64,000 nt of DNA from Sphingomonas montanisoli (GTDB lineage Bacteria > Pseudomonadota > Alphaproteobacteria > Sphingomonadales > Sphingomonadaceae). Below are positions 35,345 through 44,377 of this stretch, in pieces. Positions within the stretch are counted from its first letter, which is position 1; every line of letters starts with the position of its first letter. A model generated the notes under the pieces. That model made no database searches. It saw nothing but the letters and a program-made list of their open reading frames with translations, and was not told where the DNA came from. Both the position numbers and the translations under genes were made by a program. The DNA is taken from NCBI RefSeq assembly GCF_008274695.1, contig NZ_VTOU01000002.1, positions 496,001-560,000 of the forward strand, written 5' to 3'.

Positions 35345-35428
35345 CGTCATCCCCGCGAAGGCGGGGACCCATCCAGTGACATCTCACGCGGAGAGTCTGG
35401 ATAGGCCCCCGCCTTCGCGGGGGTGACG
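35345..35428. repeat. Family D palindromic intergenic repeat, copy 2
   Basis: CGTCATCCCCGCGAAGGCGGGG at the left and GGCCCCCGCCTTCGCGGGGG at the right with TGACG. It lies 7 bases after the ybjN-like stop; the right edge GGTGACGGAG is the likely ribosome site of proC. Confidence 0.9.
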
Positions 35429-35437
35429 GAGATAAGA

Positions 35438-36238
35438 ATGACCCTTTCCCTCACCACCCCCCTCTGGCTGATCGGCGCCGGCAATATGGGCGGCGCGATG
35501 CTGCGCGGCTGGATTGCGGCGGGGGCGGACCCACGGCAGATCACCGTCGTCGATCCTTTCGTCGAGGGGTTGCCCGAAGGCGTCACCCTCCACCGCGAAC
35601 TCCCGGCCGATGCCGCGCCCGACATCCTCGTCCTCGCGGTCAAGCCGCAGCAGATGGGCGCGGTGCGCGACATCTTCGCCGGTAGGCCGCGCCTGCTCCT
35701 GTCGATCCTCGCGGGCGTCGAAACCGAAACCCTCTCCGCCGCCTTCCGCGCGACCAGCACGGTCCGCGTCATGCCCAATCTGCCGGTTTCGATCGGCGAG
35801 GGCGTGAGCGCGCTTTTCTCCGATGACGCCGACGCGGAGACCCGCGATGAGGCTCAGGCGCTGATCGCCCCGCTCGGCCTCACCGAATGGATCGCCGAGG
35901 AAAAGCTGTTCGATGCGGTCACGGCCTTGTCGGGCTGCGGCCCCGGCTTCGTGTTCCGCTTCATCGACGCGCTCGCCGAAGCGGGCACCGCCTTGGGCCT
36001 CCCCGCCGATCAGGCCGCCCGTCTGGCGACCGCCACCGTCAAGGGATCGGGCCTCCTCGCCGCCGCCTCCGACGAAAGCGCCTCCACGCTCGCCGATCGC
36101 GTCGCCAGCCCCGGCGGCTCGACTCGCGAGGGGCTGAACGTCCTCGACGCGGATGAGGCGCTGAAGGACTTGCTCAAGCGCACCCTCGCAGCCTCCGCCA
36201 AGCGCAACGCCGAACTCGCGGCGGCTGCTAAGCAATAA
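35438..36238 (+). CDS. proC: Pyrroline-5-carboxylate reductase
   Basis: A 266-residue enzyme making proline from pyrroline-5-carboxylate with NAD(P)H. The Rossmann start LIGAGNMGGAMLRGW, LAVKPQ, VRVMPNLP and the C-terminal dimer motif SPGGSTREGL are all present. The ATG at 35438 is used; the frame extends 15 bases left into the repeat through a GTG, which is unlikely to be the start. Ends two bases before another family D repeat. Confidence 0.95.
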   Translation: MTLSLTTPLWLIGAGNMGGAMLRGWIAAGADPRQITVVDPFVEGLPEGVTLHRELPADAAPDILVLAVKPQQMGAVRDIFAGRPRLLLSILAGVETETLSAAFRATSTVRVMPNLPVSIGEGVSALFSDDADAETRDEAQALIAPLGLTEWIAEEKLFDAVTALSGCGPGFVFRFIDALAEAGTALGLPADQAARLATATVKGSGLLAAASDESASTLADRVASPGGSTREGLNVLDADEALKDLLKRTLAASAKRNAELAAAAKQ

Positions 36239-36239
36239 T

Positions 36240-36331
36240 CGTCATCCCGGCGGAGGCCGGGATCTCAGGCGTCTCTTGCCGTGGCCTTATCTCCCCACCT
36301 CCTGAGATCCCGGCCTCCGCCGGGATGACGG
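36240..36331. repeat. Family D palindromic intergenic repeat, copy 3
   Basis: CGTCATCCCGGCGGAGGCCG at the left and CGGCCTCCGCCGGGATGACG at the right, near-perfect arms, with CTCAGG/CCTGAG inside. Lies between proC and valS. Confidence 0.92.
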
Positions 36332-36377
36332 ATGTGGGGATTGGAAGATGTGCGCAGGGTGGCTAAAGCGCCACCCC

Positions 36378-39047
36378 ATGACGATCGACAAAACCTTCGA
36401 CCCCGCCGCCATCGAAGCGCGCTGGTATAAATATTGGGAAGAGACGGGCCTGTTCCGTCCCGAACGCCCCGATGCCGAACCCTATACGATCGTCATCCCG
36501 CCGCCCAACGTCACCGGCTCGCTCCACATCGGCCACGCGCTCGATGATACGCTGCAGGACATCCTGATCCGCCACGCGCGCCTGCAGGGCAAGGACGCAC
36601 TCTGGGTCGTCGGCACCGATCATGCCGGTATCGCGACCCAGATGGTGGTCGAACGGCAGCTCAACGCCGCCGGCCAGAAGCGCACCGATTTCACCCGCGA
36701 CGCCTTCATCGACAAGGTGTGGGAGTGGAAGGAAGAGAGCGGCGGCACGATCACGCGCCAGCTGCGCCGCCTCGGCGCCTCGTGCGACTGGGCGAACGAA
36801 CGCTTCACGATGGACGAAGGCTTTTCGAAGGCCGTCCTCAAGGTGTTCGTCGATCTCTACAATCAGAAATTGCTCTATCGCGACAAGCGGCTGGTGAACT
36901 GGGATCCGGGCCTCAAGACCGCGATCTCCGATCTCGAGGTCGAGACGAAGGAAGTTCGCGGCAGCTTCTGGCACTTCGCCTATCCGCTGGCGGATGGCAG
37001 CGGCACCATCTCGGTCGCCACCACGCGCCCCGAAACCATGCTCGCCGACATGGCGGTCGCGGTGAATCCGGACGATGATCGCTACAAGGCGCTGATCGGC
37101 AAGAAGGTCCGCCTGCCGATCACCGGCCGTGAAATCCCGATCGTCGCCGACGAACATGCCGATCCCACGCTGGGTTCGGGCGCGGTGAAGATCACGCCGG
37201 GCCACGACTTCAACGATTTCGAGGTCGGCAAGCGCGCGGGCTTCAAGCCCGCCGACATGCTCAACATGCTCGATGCCGAGGCAAAGGTGGTGCAGACCGC
37301 CGACGGCCTGATCCCCGCCGACTATATCGGCATGGATCGGTTCGATGCGCGCAAGAAGGTCGTCGAACGGCTCAAGGCCGATGGCGTCCTGATCGCGCAC
37401 GTCGACAAGGAAGGCGTCGAACATGATGCCGAACCGCGCACGATCCAGACGCCTTATGGCGATCGTTCGGGCGTGGTGATCGAACCGTGGCTGACCGACC
37501 AATGGTATGTCGACGCCGAAACCCTCGCCGGCCCCGCGCTGGAAGCCGTGCGCTCGGGCGCGATCAAGGTCGTCCCCGAAAGCTGGACCAAGACCTATTA
37601 TAACTGGCTGGAGAACATCCAGCCGTGGTGCGTCAGCCGCCAGCTGTGGTGGGGCCACCAGATCCCGGCCTGGTACGACGCCGACGGCGAAGTCTATGTC
37701 GCCGAGGATGAGGCCGCCGCACAGGCGCTCGCCGGCAACAAGAAGATCACGCGCGACACCGACGTGCTCGACACCTGGTTCTCGTCCGCCTTGTGGCCTT
37801 TCGGTACGCTCGGCTGGCCGGAACAGACGAAGACGCTCCAGCGCCATTACCCGAACGACGTGCTGATCTCGGGCTTCGACATCCTGTTCTTCTGGGATGC
37901 GCGCATGATCATGCAGGGGCTGCACTTCATGGGCGAGGTGCCGTTCAGGACGCTATACCTCCACGGCCTCGTCCGCGCCGCCGACGGCTCGAAAATGTCG
38001 AAGTCGAAGGGCAATACGGTCGATCCGCTCGGCCTGATCGATAAGTATGGTGCCGACGCGCTGCGCTTCACCTTGTCGGCGATGGAAAGCCAGGGCCGCG
38101 ACATCAAGCTCGATGAGAAGCGGGTCGAGGGTTATCGCAACTTCGCGACGAAGCTGTGGAACGCCGCGCGCTTCGCCCAGTCCAACGGCATCGTCGCATC
38201 GACCACGCTGGAGGCGCCCGCCGCCACCCTGCCGGTCAACCGCTGGATCGTCGCGGAAACGATCAAGACCGTCCAGGCGCTCGACCTCGCCGTCGCCGAT
38301 CTGCGCTATGACGAGGCCGCGAACACGATCTACCAGTTCGCATGGGGTTCGTTCTGCGACTGGTATATCGAACTCACCAAGCCGCTTCTGGCTGAAGGCG
38401 CGGACGCTGCGGAGGCCGCCGAGACCCGCGCGGTCGCTGGCTGGGCGCTCGACCAGATTTTGGTCATGCTCCACCCGTTCATGCCCTTCATCACCGAAGA
38501 ATTGTGGCACGCGCTCGGCGATCGCCCGTACGACATCATCGTCGCGAAGTGGCCGATGGCCGATGCCCGCGCGATCGATCCGGCCGCCGCGCAGGAGATC
38601 GACTGGCTGATCCGGCTCGTTTCGGAAATCCGTACCGCGCGCACCGGCCTCAATGTGCCGCCGGGCGCGCGCCTTTCCGCCTTCGCGCGCGATGCCAGCG
38701 CCGATACGCAGGCGCGCCTCACCCGCAACGCCGCCGCCATCTCGCGCCTCGCGCGCATCGAGATGACGGCGGAGGCCGCTCCCGGTGGTGCCGCGCAGGT
38801 GGTGGTCGACGAAGCCACCTTCGTCCTCCCGCTCGAAGGCGTGATCGATCTCGATGCCGAGCGCGCGCGTCTGTCGAAGGGGATCGTGGCGGCGGAGAAG
38901 GAGCGCGACAGCCTCGCCAACCGCCTCAACAACCCCGCCTTCGTCGAAAAGGCCAAGCCCGAAGCGATCGACAAGGCCCGCGCCGATCACGCCGAAAAGG
39001 CACAGGAAGCCGAACGCCTGAGCGCCGCGCTCGCGCGGCTGGGCTGA
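36378..39047 (+). CDS. valS: Valyl-tRNA synthetase
   Basis: An 889-residue class I synthetase charging tRNA-Val. HIGH signature at residues 50-53 and KMSKS ([10 protein letters not shown]) near 540. The editing domain, anticodon domain and a C-terminal coiled coil ([11 protein letters not shown]-like, residues about 830-889) follow in order. The ATG at 36378 gives the usual [13 protein letters not shown] start but has no ribosome site; an in-frame ATG at 36348 after GGATTGGAAG would add 10 residues. Confidence 0.96.
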   Translation: MTIDKTFDPAAIEARWYKYWEETGLFRPERPDAEPYTIVIPPPNVTGSLHIGHALDDTLQDILIRHARLQGKDALWVVGTDHAGIATQMVVERQLNAAGQKRTDFTRDAFIDKVWEWKEESGGTITRQLRRLGASCDWANERFTMDEGFSKAVLKVFVDLYNQKLLYRDKRLVNWDPGLKTAISDLEVETKEVRGSFWHFAYPLADGSGTISVATTRPETMLADMAVAVNPDDDRYKALIGKKVRLPITGREIPIVADEHADPTLGSGAVKITPGHDFNDFEVGKRAGFKPADMLNMLDAEAKVVQTADGLIPADYIGMDRFDARKKVVERLKADGVLIAHVDKEGVEHDAEPRTIQTPYGDRSGVVIEPWLTDQWYVDAETLAGPALEAVRSGAIKVVPESWTKTYYNWLENIQPWCVSRQLWWGHQIPAWYDADGEVYVAEDEAAAQALAGNKKITRDTDVLDTWFSSALWPFGTLGWPEQTKTLQRHYPNDVLISGFDILFFWDARMIMQGLHFMGEVPFRTLYLHGLVRAADGSKMSKSKGNTVDPLGLIDKYGADALRFTLSAMESQGRDIKLDEKRVEGYRNFATKLWNAARFAQSNGIVASTTLEAPAATLPVNRWIVAETIKTVQALDLAVADLRYDEAANTIYQFAWGSFCDWYIELTKPLLAEGADAAEAAETRAVAGWALDQILVMLHPFMPFITEELWHALGDRPYDIIVAKWPMADARAIDPAAAQEIDWLIRLVSEIRTARTGLNVPPGARLSAFARDASADTQARLTRNAAAISRLARIEMTAEAAPGGAAQVVVDEATFVLPLEGVIDLDAERARLSKGIVAAEKERDSLANRLNNPAFVEKAKPEAIDKARADHAEKAQEAERLSAALARLG

Positions 39048-39056
39048 CATCATAAT

Positions 39057-39179
39057 CCTCCCCCGCCAGGGGGAGGTGGCGCCGAAGGCGACGGAGGGGG
39101 AGGTTAGCGGCTAACTCCAGATCATCGTGTCCTCCCCCTCCGTCAGCTTGCGCTGACACCTCCCCCTGGCGGGGGAGGA
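39057..39179. repeat. Family A palindromic intergenic repeat, copy 3
   Basis: Outer arms CCTCCCCCGCCAGGGGGAGG and the inverted twin. Left inner arm GGCGCCGAAGGCGAC, right inner arm GTCAGCTTGCGCTGAC. Nine bases after the valS stop. Confidence 0.92.
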
Positions 39180-39283
39180 TTAAGCATCCCCCTTGGCGCT
39201 ATCGCGACAATTTCTGGACGACCGCGCAACTGGCGCTGCGCTGCAATATGCTGCTACGGGCATCCCCGATACGGGGACGAGTG

Positions 39284-40735
39284 ATGGAATCGAGCAGCGA
39301 GACTCCGCCTTCCGGCGGCAAGCGGGCAATGGGGCCGCATGATCTGACGAAGGGGCCCATCGGGCGGTCGCTGCTGATGTTCGCGGTGCCGACGCTCCTG
39401 TCGAACGTCCTCCAGTCGGCGAATGCGTCGATCAACACCGTCTGGATCGGTCGCTTCCTGGGCGAGAATGCGCTCGCTGCGACCGCGAACACGACCAACA
39501 TCATCTTCCTGTGCTTCTCGGCACTGTTCGGCTTCGGCATGGCCGCGACCATCTTGATCGGACAGTCGATGGGCCGCCGCGATATCGACGGCGCCCGCCG
39601 CGCGGTCGGATCGGCGGCGGGGCTGTTTCTCGGCACTTCGATCGTCGTCGCGATCGTCGGCATCGCAATGACCGACAAATTGCTTTACCTGATGGCCACG
39701 CCGAAGGAGGCGTCGCAGCTCGCCTCTGCCTATCTGAAGGTCATGCTGCTCGGCATGCCGTTCATGGCAATCAACACGCTGCTGATGATGAGCGTGCGCG
39801 GCGTCGGCGACGCGATGACGCCGCTCTGGGCGATGATCATCGGCATCATCGTCGACGCGGGTCTCAATCCGTTTCTGATCGCGGGGATCGGTCCGTTCCC
39901 CGAAATGGGCATCACCGGATCGGCCACCGCCACCCTCGCGTCGAGTTTCGTCTCGATGGTGGTGATGCTGTCGGTCGTCTATTGGCGCGACCTGCCGATC
40001 CGCCTGCGCGGGCATGAACTTGGCTACCTCATTCCCGACCCCAGGCTGCTCAAGGTCATCGTGACCAAGGGTTTCGCGATGGGTTTGCAGATGCTGGTGA
40101 TGACGTTGGGTGGCCTGCTGATGATCGGTCTGGTCAACCATGCCGGTGTCGATACCGCCGCTGCTTATGGCGTCGCGCTGCAACTGTGGAATTACGTGCA
40201 GATGCCCGCGCTCGCGATGGGCGCGGCGGTCAGCGCGATGGCCGCGCAGAATATCGGCGCGGGCCGCTGGGATCGGGTGCGGCTGATCACGCGCCGGGGG
40301 CTCTTGTTCAACTTCATCATGACCGCGGTGCTGGTCGCGATCATCACGATCCTCGATCGCCCCGCTCTGGGCCTGTTCCTGGGCGCCGGCAGCCCGTCGA
40401 TCGAGGTCGCCGAACGCATTCAGTGGATCGCGGGCTGGAGCTTCCTGATCTCGGGCAGCACGCTCGTCCTGTTCGGCACGGTGCGCGCGAACGGGGCGGT
40501 CACGGTGCCGCTGATCATCATGTTCCTGGGCCTGCTCGTTTTCCGCATCGCCTTTGCGCGGCTCGGCCAGTTCTGGCTCGGCTTCGACGCCCTGTGGTGG
40601 GCGTTCCCGGCTTCGTCGCTGGTGACGGTGGCGATGGCGACGACCTATTATCTCAAGGGCAACTGGCGCCGCGGCGCGCTTGTCGAGAAGATCGAGCTTG
40701 AACCCGAACCGATCGCGACCGCCAGCCCGGCATGA
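39284..40735 (+). CDS. MATE-family multidrug efflux transporter
   Basis: A 483-residue membrane protein with twelve predicted helices arranged as two six-helix halves. The N-half begins MFAVPTLLSNVLQSANASINTVWIGRFLG and the second half repeats the pattern at GFAMGLQMLVMT. MATE proteins export drugs or cations using Na+ or H+ gradients. ATG at 39284; an adjacent in-frame GTG is possible. The stop overlaps the next gene (ATGA). Confidence 0.93.
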   Translation: MESSSETPPSGGKRAMGPHDLTKGPIGRSLLMFAVPTLLSNVLQSANASINTVWIGRFLGENALAATANTTNIIFLCFSALFGFGMAATILIGQSMGRRDIDGARRAVGSAAGLFLGTSIVVAIVGIAMTDKLLYLMATPKEASQLASAYLKVMLLGMPFMAINTLLMMSVRGVGDAMTPLWAMIIGIIVDAGLNPFLIAGIGPFPEMGITGSATATLASSFVSMVVMLSVVYWRDLPIRLRGHELGYLIPDPRLLKVIVTKGFAMGLQMLVMTLGGLLMIGLVNHAGVDTAAAYGVALQLWNYVQMPALAMGAAVSAMAAQNIGAGRWDRVRLITRRGLLFNFIMTAVLVAIITILDRPALGLFLGAGSPSIEVAERIQWIAGWSFLISGSTLVLFGTVRANGAVTVPLIIMFLGLLVFRIAFARLGQFWLGFDALWWAFPASSLVTVAMATTYYLKGNWRRGALVEKIELEPEPIATASPA

Positions 40736-41277
40736 CGACCGCGTTCGATTTCGCGCCGATCCTCGAAGGGCAGTGCGTGGGCCTGCGCCCGCTCGTCCCG
40801 GCCGATCGTGATGCGCTTCATTCCGTCGCCGCCGATCCGCTGATCTGGGAAGTCCACCCGACCCCGACCCGCTGGCAGCGCCCGGTGTTCGACGCTCTGT
40901 TCGACGATACGATGGCCGAAGGCGGCGGCATGGCGATTCACGATCGCGCCACCGGCGCCCTGATCGGATCGTCGCGTTTCTCGGTCCGTTATGCCGAACC
41001 CGGCGAGGCCGAGATCGGCTGGACCTTCCTCGCCCGCGCGCACTGGGGCGGCGCCATCAACCGCGACGTCAAGCGGACGATGCTCGTCCACGCCTTTCGC
41101 TTCGTCGATCGCGTCATCTTTCGCGTCGGTATCGACAATATCCGTTCGCGCCGCGCGATGGAGAAGATCGGCGGGATCGAAATCCGCCGCTGGCGCGATC
41201 CCGCCAAGCCGCATGTCCCCGAACATGTCGTCTACGCGATCGACAAGGCTGCGTTCGCCGCCGGCCCGCTCGCCTGA
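40732..41277 (+). CDS. GNAT-family N-acetyltransferase (RimJ/RimL type)
   Basis: A 181-residue protein of the RimL-like branch. EGQCVGLRPLVPADRDAL, IGSSRFSV, EIGWTFLARAHWGGAIN and RVGIDNIRSRRAMEKIGGI are typical. Such enzymes acetylate protein N-termini or small amines. Coupled to the MATE gene by an ATGA overlap, which might hint at a shared detoxification role. Substrate unknown. Confidence 0.88.
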   Translation: MTTAFDFAPILEGQCVGLRPLVPADRDALHSVAADPLIWEVHPTPTRWQRPVFDALFDDTMAEGGGMAIHDRATGALIGSSRFSVRYAEPGEAEIGWTFLARAHWGGAINRDVKRTMLVHAFRFVDRVIFRVGIDNIRSRRAMEKIGGIEIRRWRDPAKPHVPEHVVYAIDKAAFAAGPLA

Positions 41278-41399
41278 CTGCGAACGCCTCGCACCCAAAG
41301 ATTTCACAACATTTCAACGGGCTTTCGGCCGCGACATTCGGTGATGGATTCACCCCGTAGAAGCACTCCCATAGAGATTGCTTTCAGGGAGTTGCCCCG

Positions 41400-41543
41400 A
41401 TGACCACCTTCTTCGCCACATCGCCCGTCGCCGCCGGCATCCGCGCTTTCGTCGCCGTCGGCCTCGCGCTTGCCGTCCCCTTCGGCATGACGGCGGCTGC
41501 GATGCCCGACCTCAACGGCCCGATGTTTGTGGTGTGGTTCTAA
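41400..41543 (+). CDS. Very small exported or membrane protein
   Basis: A 47-residue protein. A central hydrophobic segment (GIRAFVAVGLALAVPFGMTAAA, about 13-34) is followed by a short tail PDLNGPMFVVWF. The ATG at 41400 follows CAGGGAGTTG. It may be a signal-anchored peptide or a secreted tail of about 12 residues. Function unknown. Confidence 0.6.
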   Translation: MTTFFATSPVAAGIRAFVAVGLALAVPFGMTAAAMPDLNGPMFVVWF

Positions 41544-41648
41544 GCATCACCCGCCACAATATACCAAAGTTCACAATTGCTGTGACGTACACGTAAGGAC
41601 TTCTTAGCCGTGTGCAGCCATAATGGCCTTCCTGCGTTGAGGGTTGTG

Positions 41649-42050
41649 ATGGTTGAGTTCATGCGTTTTCCCACGCGGCAGCGTTTGCTGCTGACGCTTT
41701 CGGGCTTGTTGCCGGTCAACGAGTTCCTCGACCTGCGCGATCGGCTCGCGGCGGAGCGGGCGTCGCTGGGGGAGGGCAAGTTCGATCTGCTGATCGACGC
41801 GACCCGATCGTCGATGCCGCCGCAGGCGATCGTCGCGCTGGCACAGCACATCTTCTCCGGCCCCTATCGTTATACCCGCCGCGTTGCGGTGGGCGTGGGC
41901 GCGTCGCTCTCGCGGATGCAGGGCCGTCGCGGCGAAACGGCCGATACCCAACGTGTCTTCCCCACGGTGGTGGAGGCTGAGGCGTGGCTCGATGCCGAGC
42001 TCGGCCTGCGCCCGCACGCCGGCATGTCACTGGCGGGCACCACGCGTTGA
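41649..42050 (+). CDS. Conserved protein with STAS/SpoIIAA-like pattern, function unknown
   Basis: A 133-residue soluble protein. The strand-helix pattern FPTRQRLLLTLSG ... FDLLIDATRSSMPPQAIVALAQHIF ... RVAVGVGASLSRMQ ... VFPTVVEAEAWLDAELG looks like a SpoIIAA/STAS-like fold, including the DAT position used in that family. ATG at 41649 is chosen as the first Met with a fitting fold start. It overlaps the next gene by a TTGA junction. Confidence 0.62.
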   Translation: MVEFMRFPTRQRLLLTLSGLLPVNEFLDLRDRLAAERASLGEGKFDLLIDATRSSMPPQAIVALAQHIFSGPYRYTRRVAVGVGASLSRMQGRRGETADTQRVFPTVVEAEAWLDAELGLRPHAGMSLAGTTR

Positions 42051-42526
42051 ACGCGCTCGCCGCCGAGCGAGCCCGCCTTCTTGCCGCCATCGACCAGATC
42101 GAAGCTCTGGTCGCCGGCGGCTATGTCGAGCAAGGGCCGGCCCAGACCGAGAAGCGTTGGGCCTTCACACGCGAAATGCTGCTCCACCTCAGCCATCTCG
42201 ATGCGCAGGTCTTCCTGCCGCTGATGGCCGATGAACGCCCGCTCGCCGCGAAGCGCGCCGCCGAGGCGCGCGCCGCCGCGATCGCCTTTTACGAAGATTT
42301 CCGCGCCCATGCCGAACGGTGGCGTGGCCGCCCGACCGAGGATCGCTGGCCCAGCTATCGCCACGCCGTGCGCGATCTGATGCAGCGCCTGCGCGTCCTG
42401 CTCCGTGAAGATGCGCGCCGCTTGAAGCCATTCCTCCCGCCGCGCGTCGCCGCCGGCGCGGCGCGGAGCGAAAGCCGCAACTTCGCGGCCGTGGCGTGGG
42501 ACATCCACAAGATCCTGAATTCGTAA
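42047..42526 (+). CDS. Helical protein of unknown function
   Basis: A 159-residue, mostly helical and strongly basic protein. The start is TTG at 42047, overlapping the preceding stop (TTGA), which fits the coupling style of this genome; no ATG is available before the body of the protein. EMLLHLSHLDAQVFLPLM is faintly hemerythrin-like but lacks the full ligand set, so I do not assign that. Function unknown; co-expressed with the STAS-like protein. Confidence 0.58.
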   Translation: MNALAAERARLLAAIDQIEALVAGGYVEQGPAQTEKRWAFTREMLLHLSHLDAQVFLPLMADERPLAAKRAAEARAAAIAFYEDFRAHAERWRGRPTEDRWPSYRHAVRDLMQRLRVLLREDARRLKPFLPPRVAAGAARSESRNFAAVAWDIHKILNS

Positions 42527-42559
42527 GCTGAAGGCTGATCCTTTCCCTCCGGGAGAAGA

Positions 42560-43450
42560 TCAGGAGGCGGCCGGCGCCATCACCAGCACCGCTGCGCGCG
42601 CGACCTTCGCCGTGACCGGGGTCTTCGCCAGCACCTCGCCATCGATCGAGATCTTCTGCGGCGGCTGCGTTTCGATCCGTATCTCGCGCCCGTGAAATTC
42701 GCGGGTGGTGTCCTTGCGCGACTTGAGCCGCAGCCAGCTTGCGAACCAGCTCCAGCCCAGTTGCGTGGGCGAATTGCCGACCACCGCCTGCACCACGATC
42801 TCGCCGCTCTGCGGATCGGCATCGTCGACCAGCTCGACCCCGCCATGATAGGGGCCGTTGGCGATCCGCACCTCGACCACCTTCAGCGTTTCGGACTTGC
42901 CGTCGATCGTCACGGTCAATCGGAAACCCTTGAACTTAAGCGACTGGTAGCTTGCCCACATCAGATAGCCGAGCCGGCCCAGCGTCTTCTTGAGCATCGG
43001 CGGGATGCGGTCGCCGATCTTGGTCGACAGGCCGATCGCGGCGCAGTTGCAATAATAATCGTCGTCGATCATCCCGACGTCGACCCGGCGCTCCTCGCCA
43101 TTCGCAATCACGTTCACCGCGCCGTCGAGGTCGAGCGGGATGCCCAGCGTGCGTGCGAAGCTGTTGGCGGTGCCGAGCGGCAATATGCCGAAAACGATAT
43201 CGGTGCCGACCAGCGAGTCGACCGAGCACGACAAGGATCCGTCGCCTCCGCCGACGATCAGCATCGGCGGCTTCTTCGCCACCGCCGCCTCGACCCGATC
43301 GACCAGCGTGCCGGGCTTGTCGATCGCGATGGCCTCGATCAGCTCGATGCCTGCGGTTTTCAGGGCGGCGCAGGCCGTATCGAACTGCTCCTTCCCCTGT
43401 CGCGACAGCGCGTTGACGATCAGGATGGCAGAGCGGGGTGTTTGATCCAT
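42560..43450 (-). CDS. Diacylglycerol/sphingoid-type lipid kinase (DAGK catalytic domain)
   Basis: A 296-residue protein of the YegS/DgkB family. It starts ILIVNALSRQGK, has the nucleotide motif VGGGDGSLS at about 68-76, LPLGTANSFARTLGIPLD and a C-terminal DGE (ISIDGEV). Family members phosphorylate diacylglycerol or related lipids at the inner membrane. ATG at 43450 is used; an in-frame start 7 codons up is possible. A LexA-type box lies 46 bases upstream, shared with the divergent muramidase gene. Confidence 0.9.
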   Translation of the reverse strand: MDQTPRSAILIVNALSRQGKEQFDTACAALKTAGIELIEAIAIDKPGTLVDRVEAAVAKKPPMLIVGGGDGSLSCSVDSLVGTDIVFGILPLGTANSFARTLGIPLDLDGAVNVIANGEERRVDVGMIDDDYYCNCAAIGLSTKIGDRIPPMLKKTLGRLGYLMWASYQSLKFKGFRLTVTIDGKSETLKVVEVRIANGPYHGGVELVDDADPQSGEIVVQAVVGNSPTQLGWSWFASWLRLKSRKDTTREFHGREIRIETQPPQKISIDGEVLAKTPVTAKVARAAVLVMAPAAS

Positions 43451-43495
43451 TTCGCCTGAACGCACCAGCACCGTTTCGGATGCGTCTCATATTAT

Positions 43496-43510
43496 GTTCT
43501 TTGTTTGTTC
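43496..43510. promoter_or_regulatory. LexA-type (SOS) box GTTC-N7-GTTC
   Basis: GTTCTTTGTTTGTTC at 43496-43510 is an exact match to the alphaproteobacterial LexA direct repeat with an A/T-rich spacer. It lies in the 126-base gap between the lipid kinase (minus strand) and the muramidase (plus strand). About one such match is expected by chance in a window this size, so support comes from its promoter location. Confidence 0.5.
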
Positions 43511-43576
43511 TTTCCTACACGCTTCGGGGCATGATAAATCCACTCGTGGGATGGGAATGGCTGTGGGGGCTGCGAC

Positions 43577-44179
43577 ATGAAGATCGAAGCGGTGATCGAG
43601 GATTTCATCCGGACGTGGGAGGGCGGGCTTTCGGTCGACCCTGACGACACCGGCAACTGGTTCTATGAAAAAGGGCAGAAGCCAGTCCTCGTCGGATCGC
43701 AATATGGCGTGACCGGCGCGGCGCTGGCGGCGCATCGCGGGGTCACGCGGATCACACCCGCCGACATGCAGGCGCTCAGGATCGAGGAAGCGGTGGCGAT
43801 CGGGGTGCGGGCTTATTACGACAAGCCCGATTTCGATCTGTTGCCGTGGAATCAGGTCACGGCTTCGCTGGTCGACATGGGCTGGGGCGCGGGGCCGGGG
43901 CAGGCGGCCAAGCTGTTGCAACGGATGGTCGGCGCCAGCCCGGACGGGCAGATCGGGCAACGCACCGCTGCTGCCTATCACCAGTTCCTGCGCGAACATC
44001 CGATCGAGGAGGCGGCCGATCTCTGGGCCGAGCAACGCTACGCCTTCTACGATCGCATCATCGCGACGCGGCCGACCAACGCTAAATATCGCCGCGGCTG
44101 GCGCCGTCGTACCGATGGCTTCCTGCCCGGCACATCGTGGTGGGCGAAATGGCCCGAAGCCCTTCGGGAAGCGGCCTGA
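43577..44179 (+). CDS. GH108-type muramidase (endolysin-like) with peptidoglycan-binding end
   Basis: A 200-residue protein. An N-terminal glycosidase-108 domain has the catalytic Glu15 in WEGGLSVDPDDTG and the matching YGVTGAALAAH. The second half (about 95-180) is the associated peptidoglycan-binding part (GWGAGPGQAAKLLQRM...). Such enzymes cut the glycan in phage lysis or in cell-wall turnover. There is no signal peptide and no other phage gene near, so it is probably a domesticated gene. A LexA-type box sits 66 bases upstream, which would fit damage-induced lysis. Confidence 0.87.
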   Translation: MKIEAVIEDFIRTWEGGLSVDPDDTGNWFYEKGQKPVLVGSQYGVTGAALAAHRGVTRITPADMQALRIEEAVAIGVRAYYDKPDFDLLPWNQVTASLVDMGWGAGPGQAAKLLQRMVGASPDGQIGQRTAAAYHQFLREHPIEEAADLWAEQRYAFYDRIIATRPTNAKYRRGWRRRTDGFLPGTSWWAKWPEALREAA

Positions 44180-44181
44180 AT

Positions 44182-44219
44182 CCGAAGGCCACAAAAGCCA
44201 GGACCATTGTGGCCTTCGG
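44182..44219. terminator. Strong hairpin after the muramidase gene
   Basis: CCGAAGGCCACAA at 44182-44194 and TTGTGGCCTTCGG at 44207-44219 form a perfect 13-base stem with a 12-base loop, beginning 2 bases after the stop. No T-tract, so likely a Rho-type or stabilising hairpin. Confidence 0.6.
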
Positions 44220-44243
44220 TCGATGGTGCGGTGACATCCTAAT

Positions 44244-44355
44244 CCTCCCCCGCCAGGGGAAGGTGGCGCCAAAGGCGACGGAGGGGGAGGTTACGGGCCA
44301 CTCACCGTCCTCCTCCTCCGTCAGCTGCGCTGACACCTCCCCCTGGCGGGGGAGG
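44244..44355. repeat. Family A palindromic intergenic repeat, copy 4
   Basis: Outer arms slightly diverged on the left (CCTCCCCCGCCAGGGGAAGG) and intact on the right. Left inner arm is the GGCGCC type, right inner arm GTCAGCTGCGCTGAC. It ends 22 bases before the cyclophilin start. Confidence 0.9.
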
Positions 44356-44377
44356 ATTCGATTGTTAGGATAGCCGC

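Noticed and set aside
33762-36331. CRISPR-like array from the clustered family D repeats
   Set aside because: Copies are palindromic, differ in sequence, are separated by genes and lack regular spacing; no cas gene is present.
42047-42526. Hemerythrin assignment for the TTG-started helical protein
   Set aside because: Only part of the His/Glu ligand pattern is present.
43531-43644. A 37-codon frame just after the LexA-type box, overlapping the muramidase start
   Set aside because: No good ribosome site and 68 bases of overlap with a real gene; worth only a note as an alternative SOS peptide.
43577-44179. Prophage remnant around the muramidase
   Set aside because: No capsid, tail, integrase or attachment-site repeat is seen on either side; a single lysozyme-like gene is not enough.
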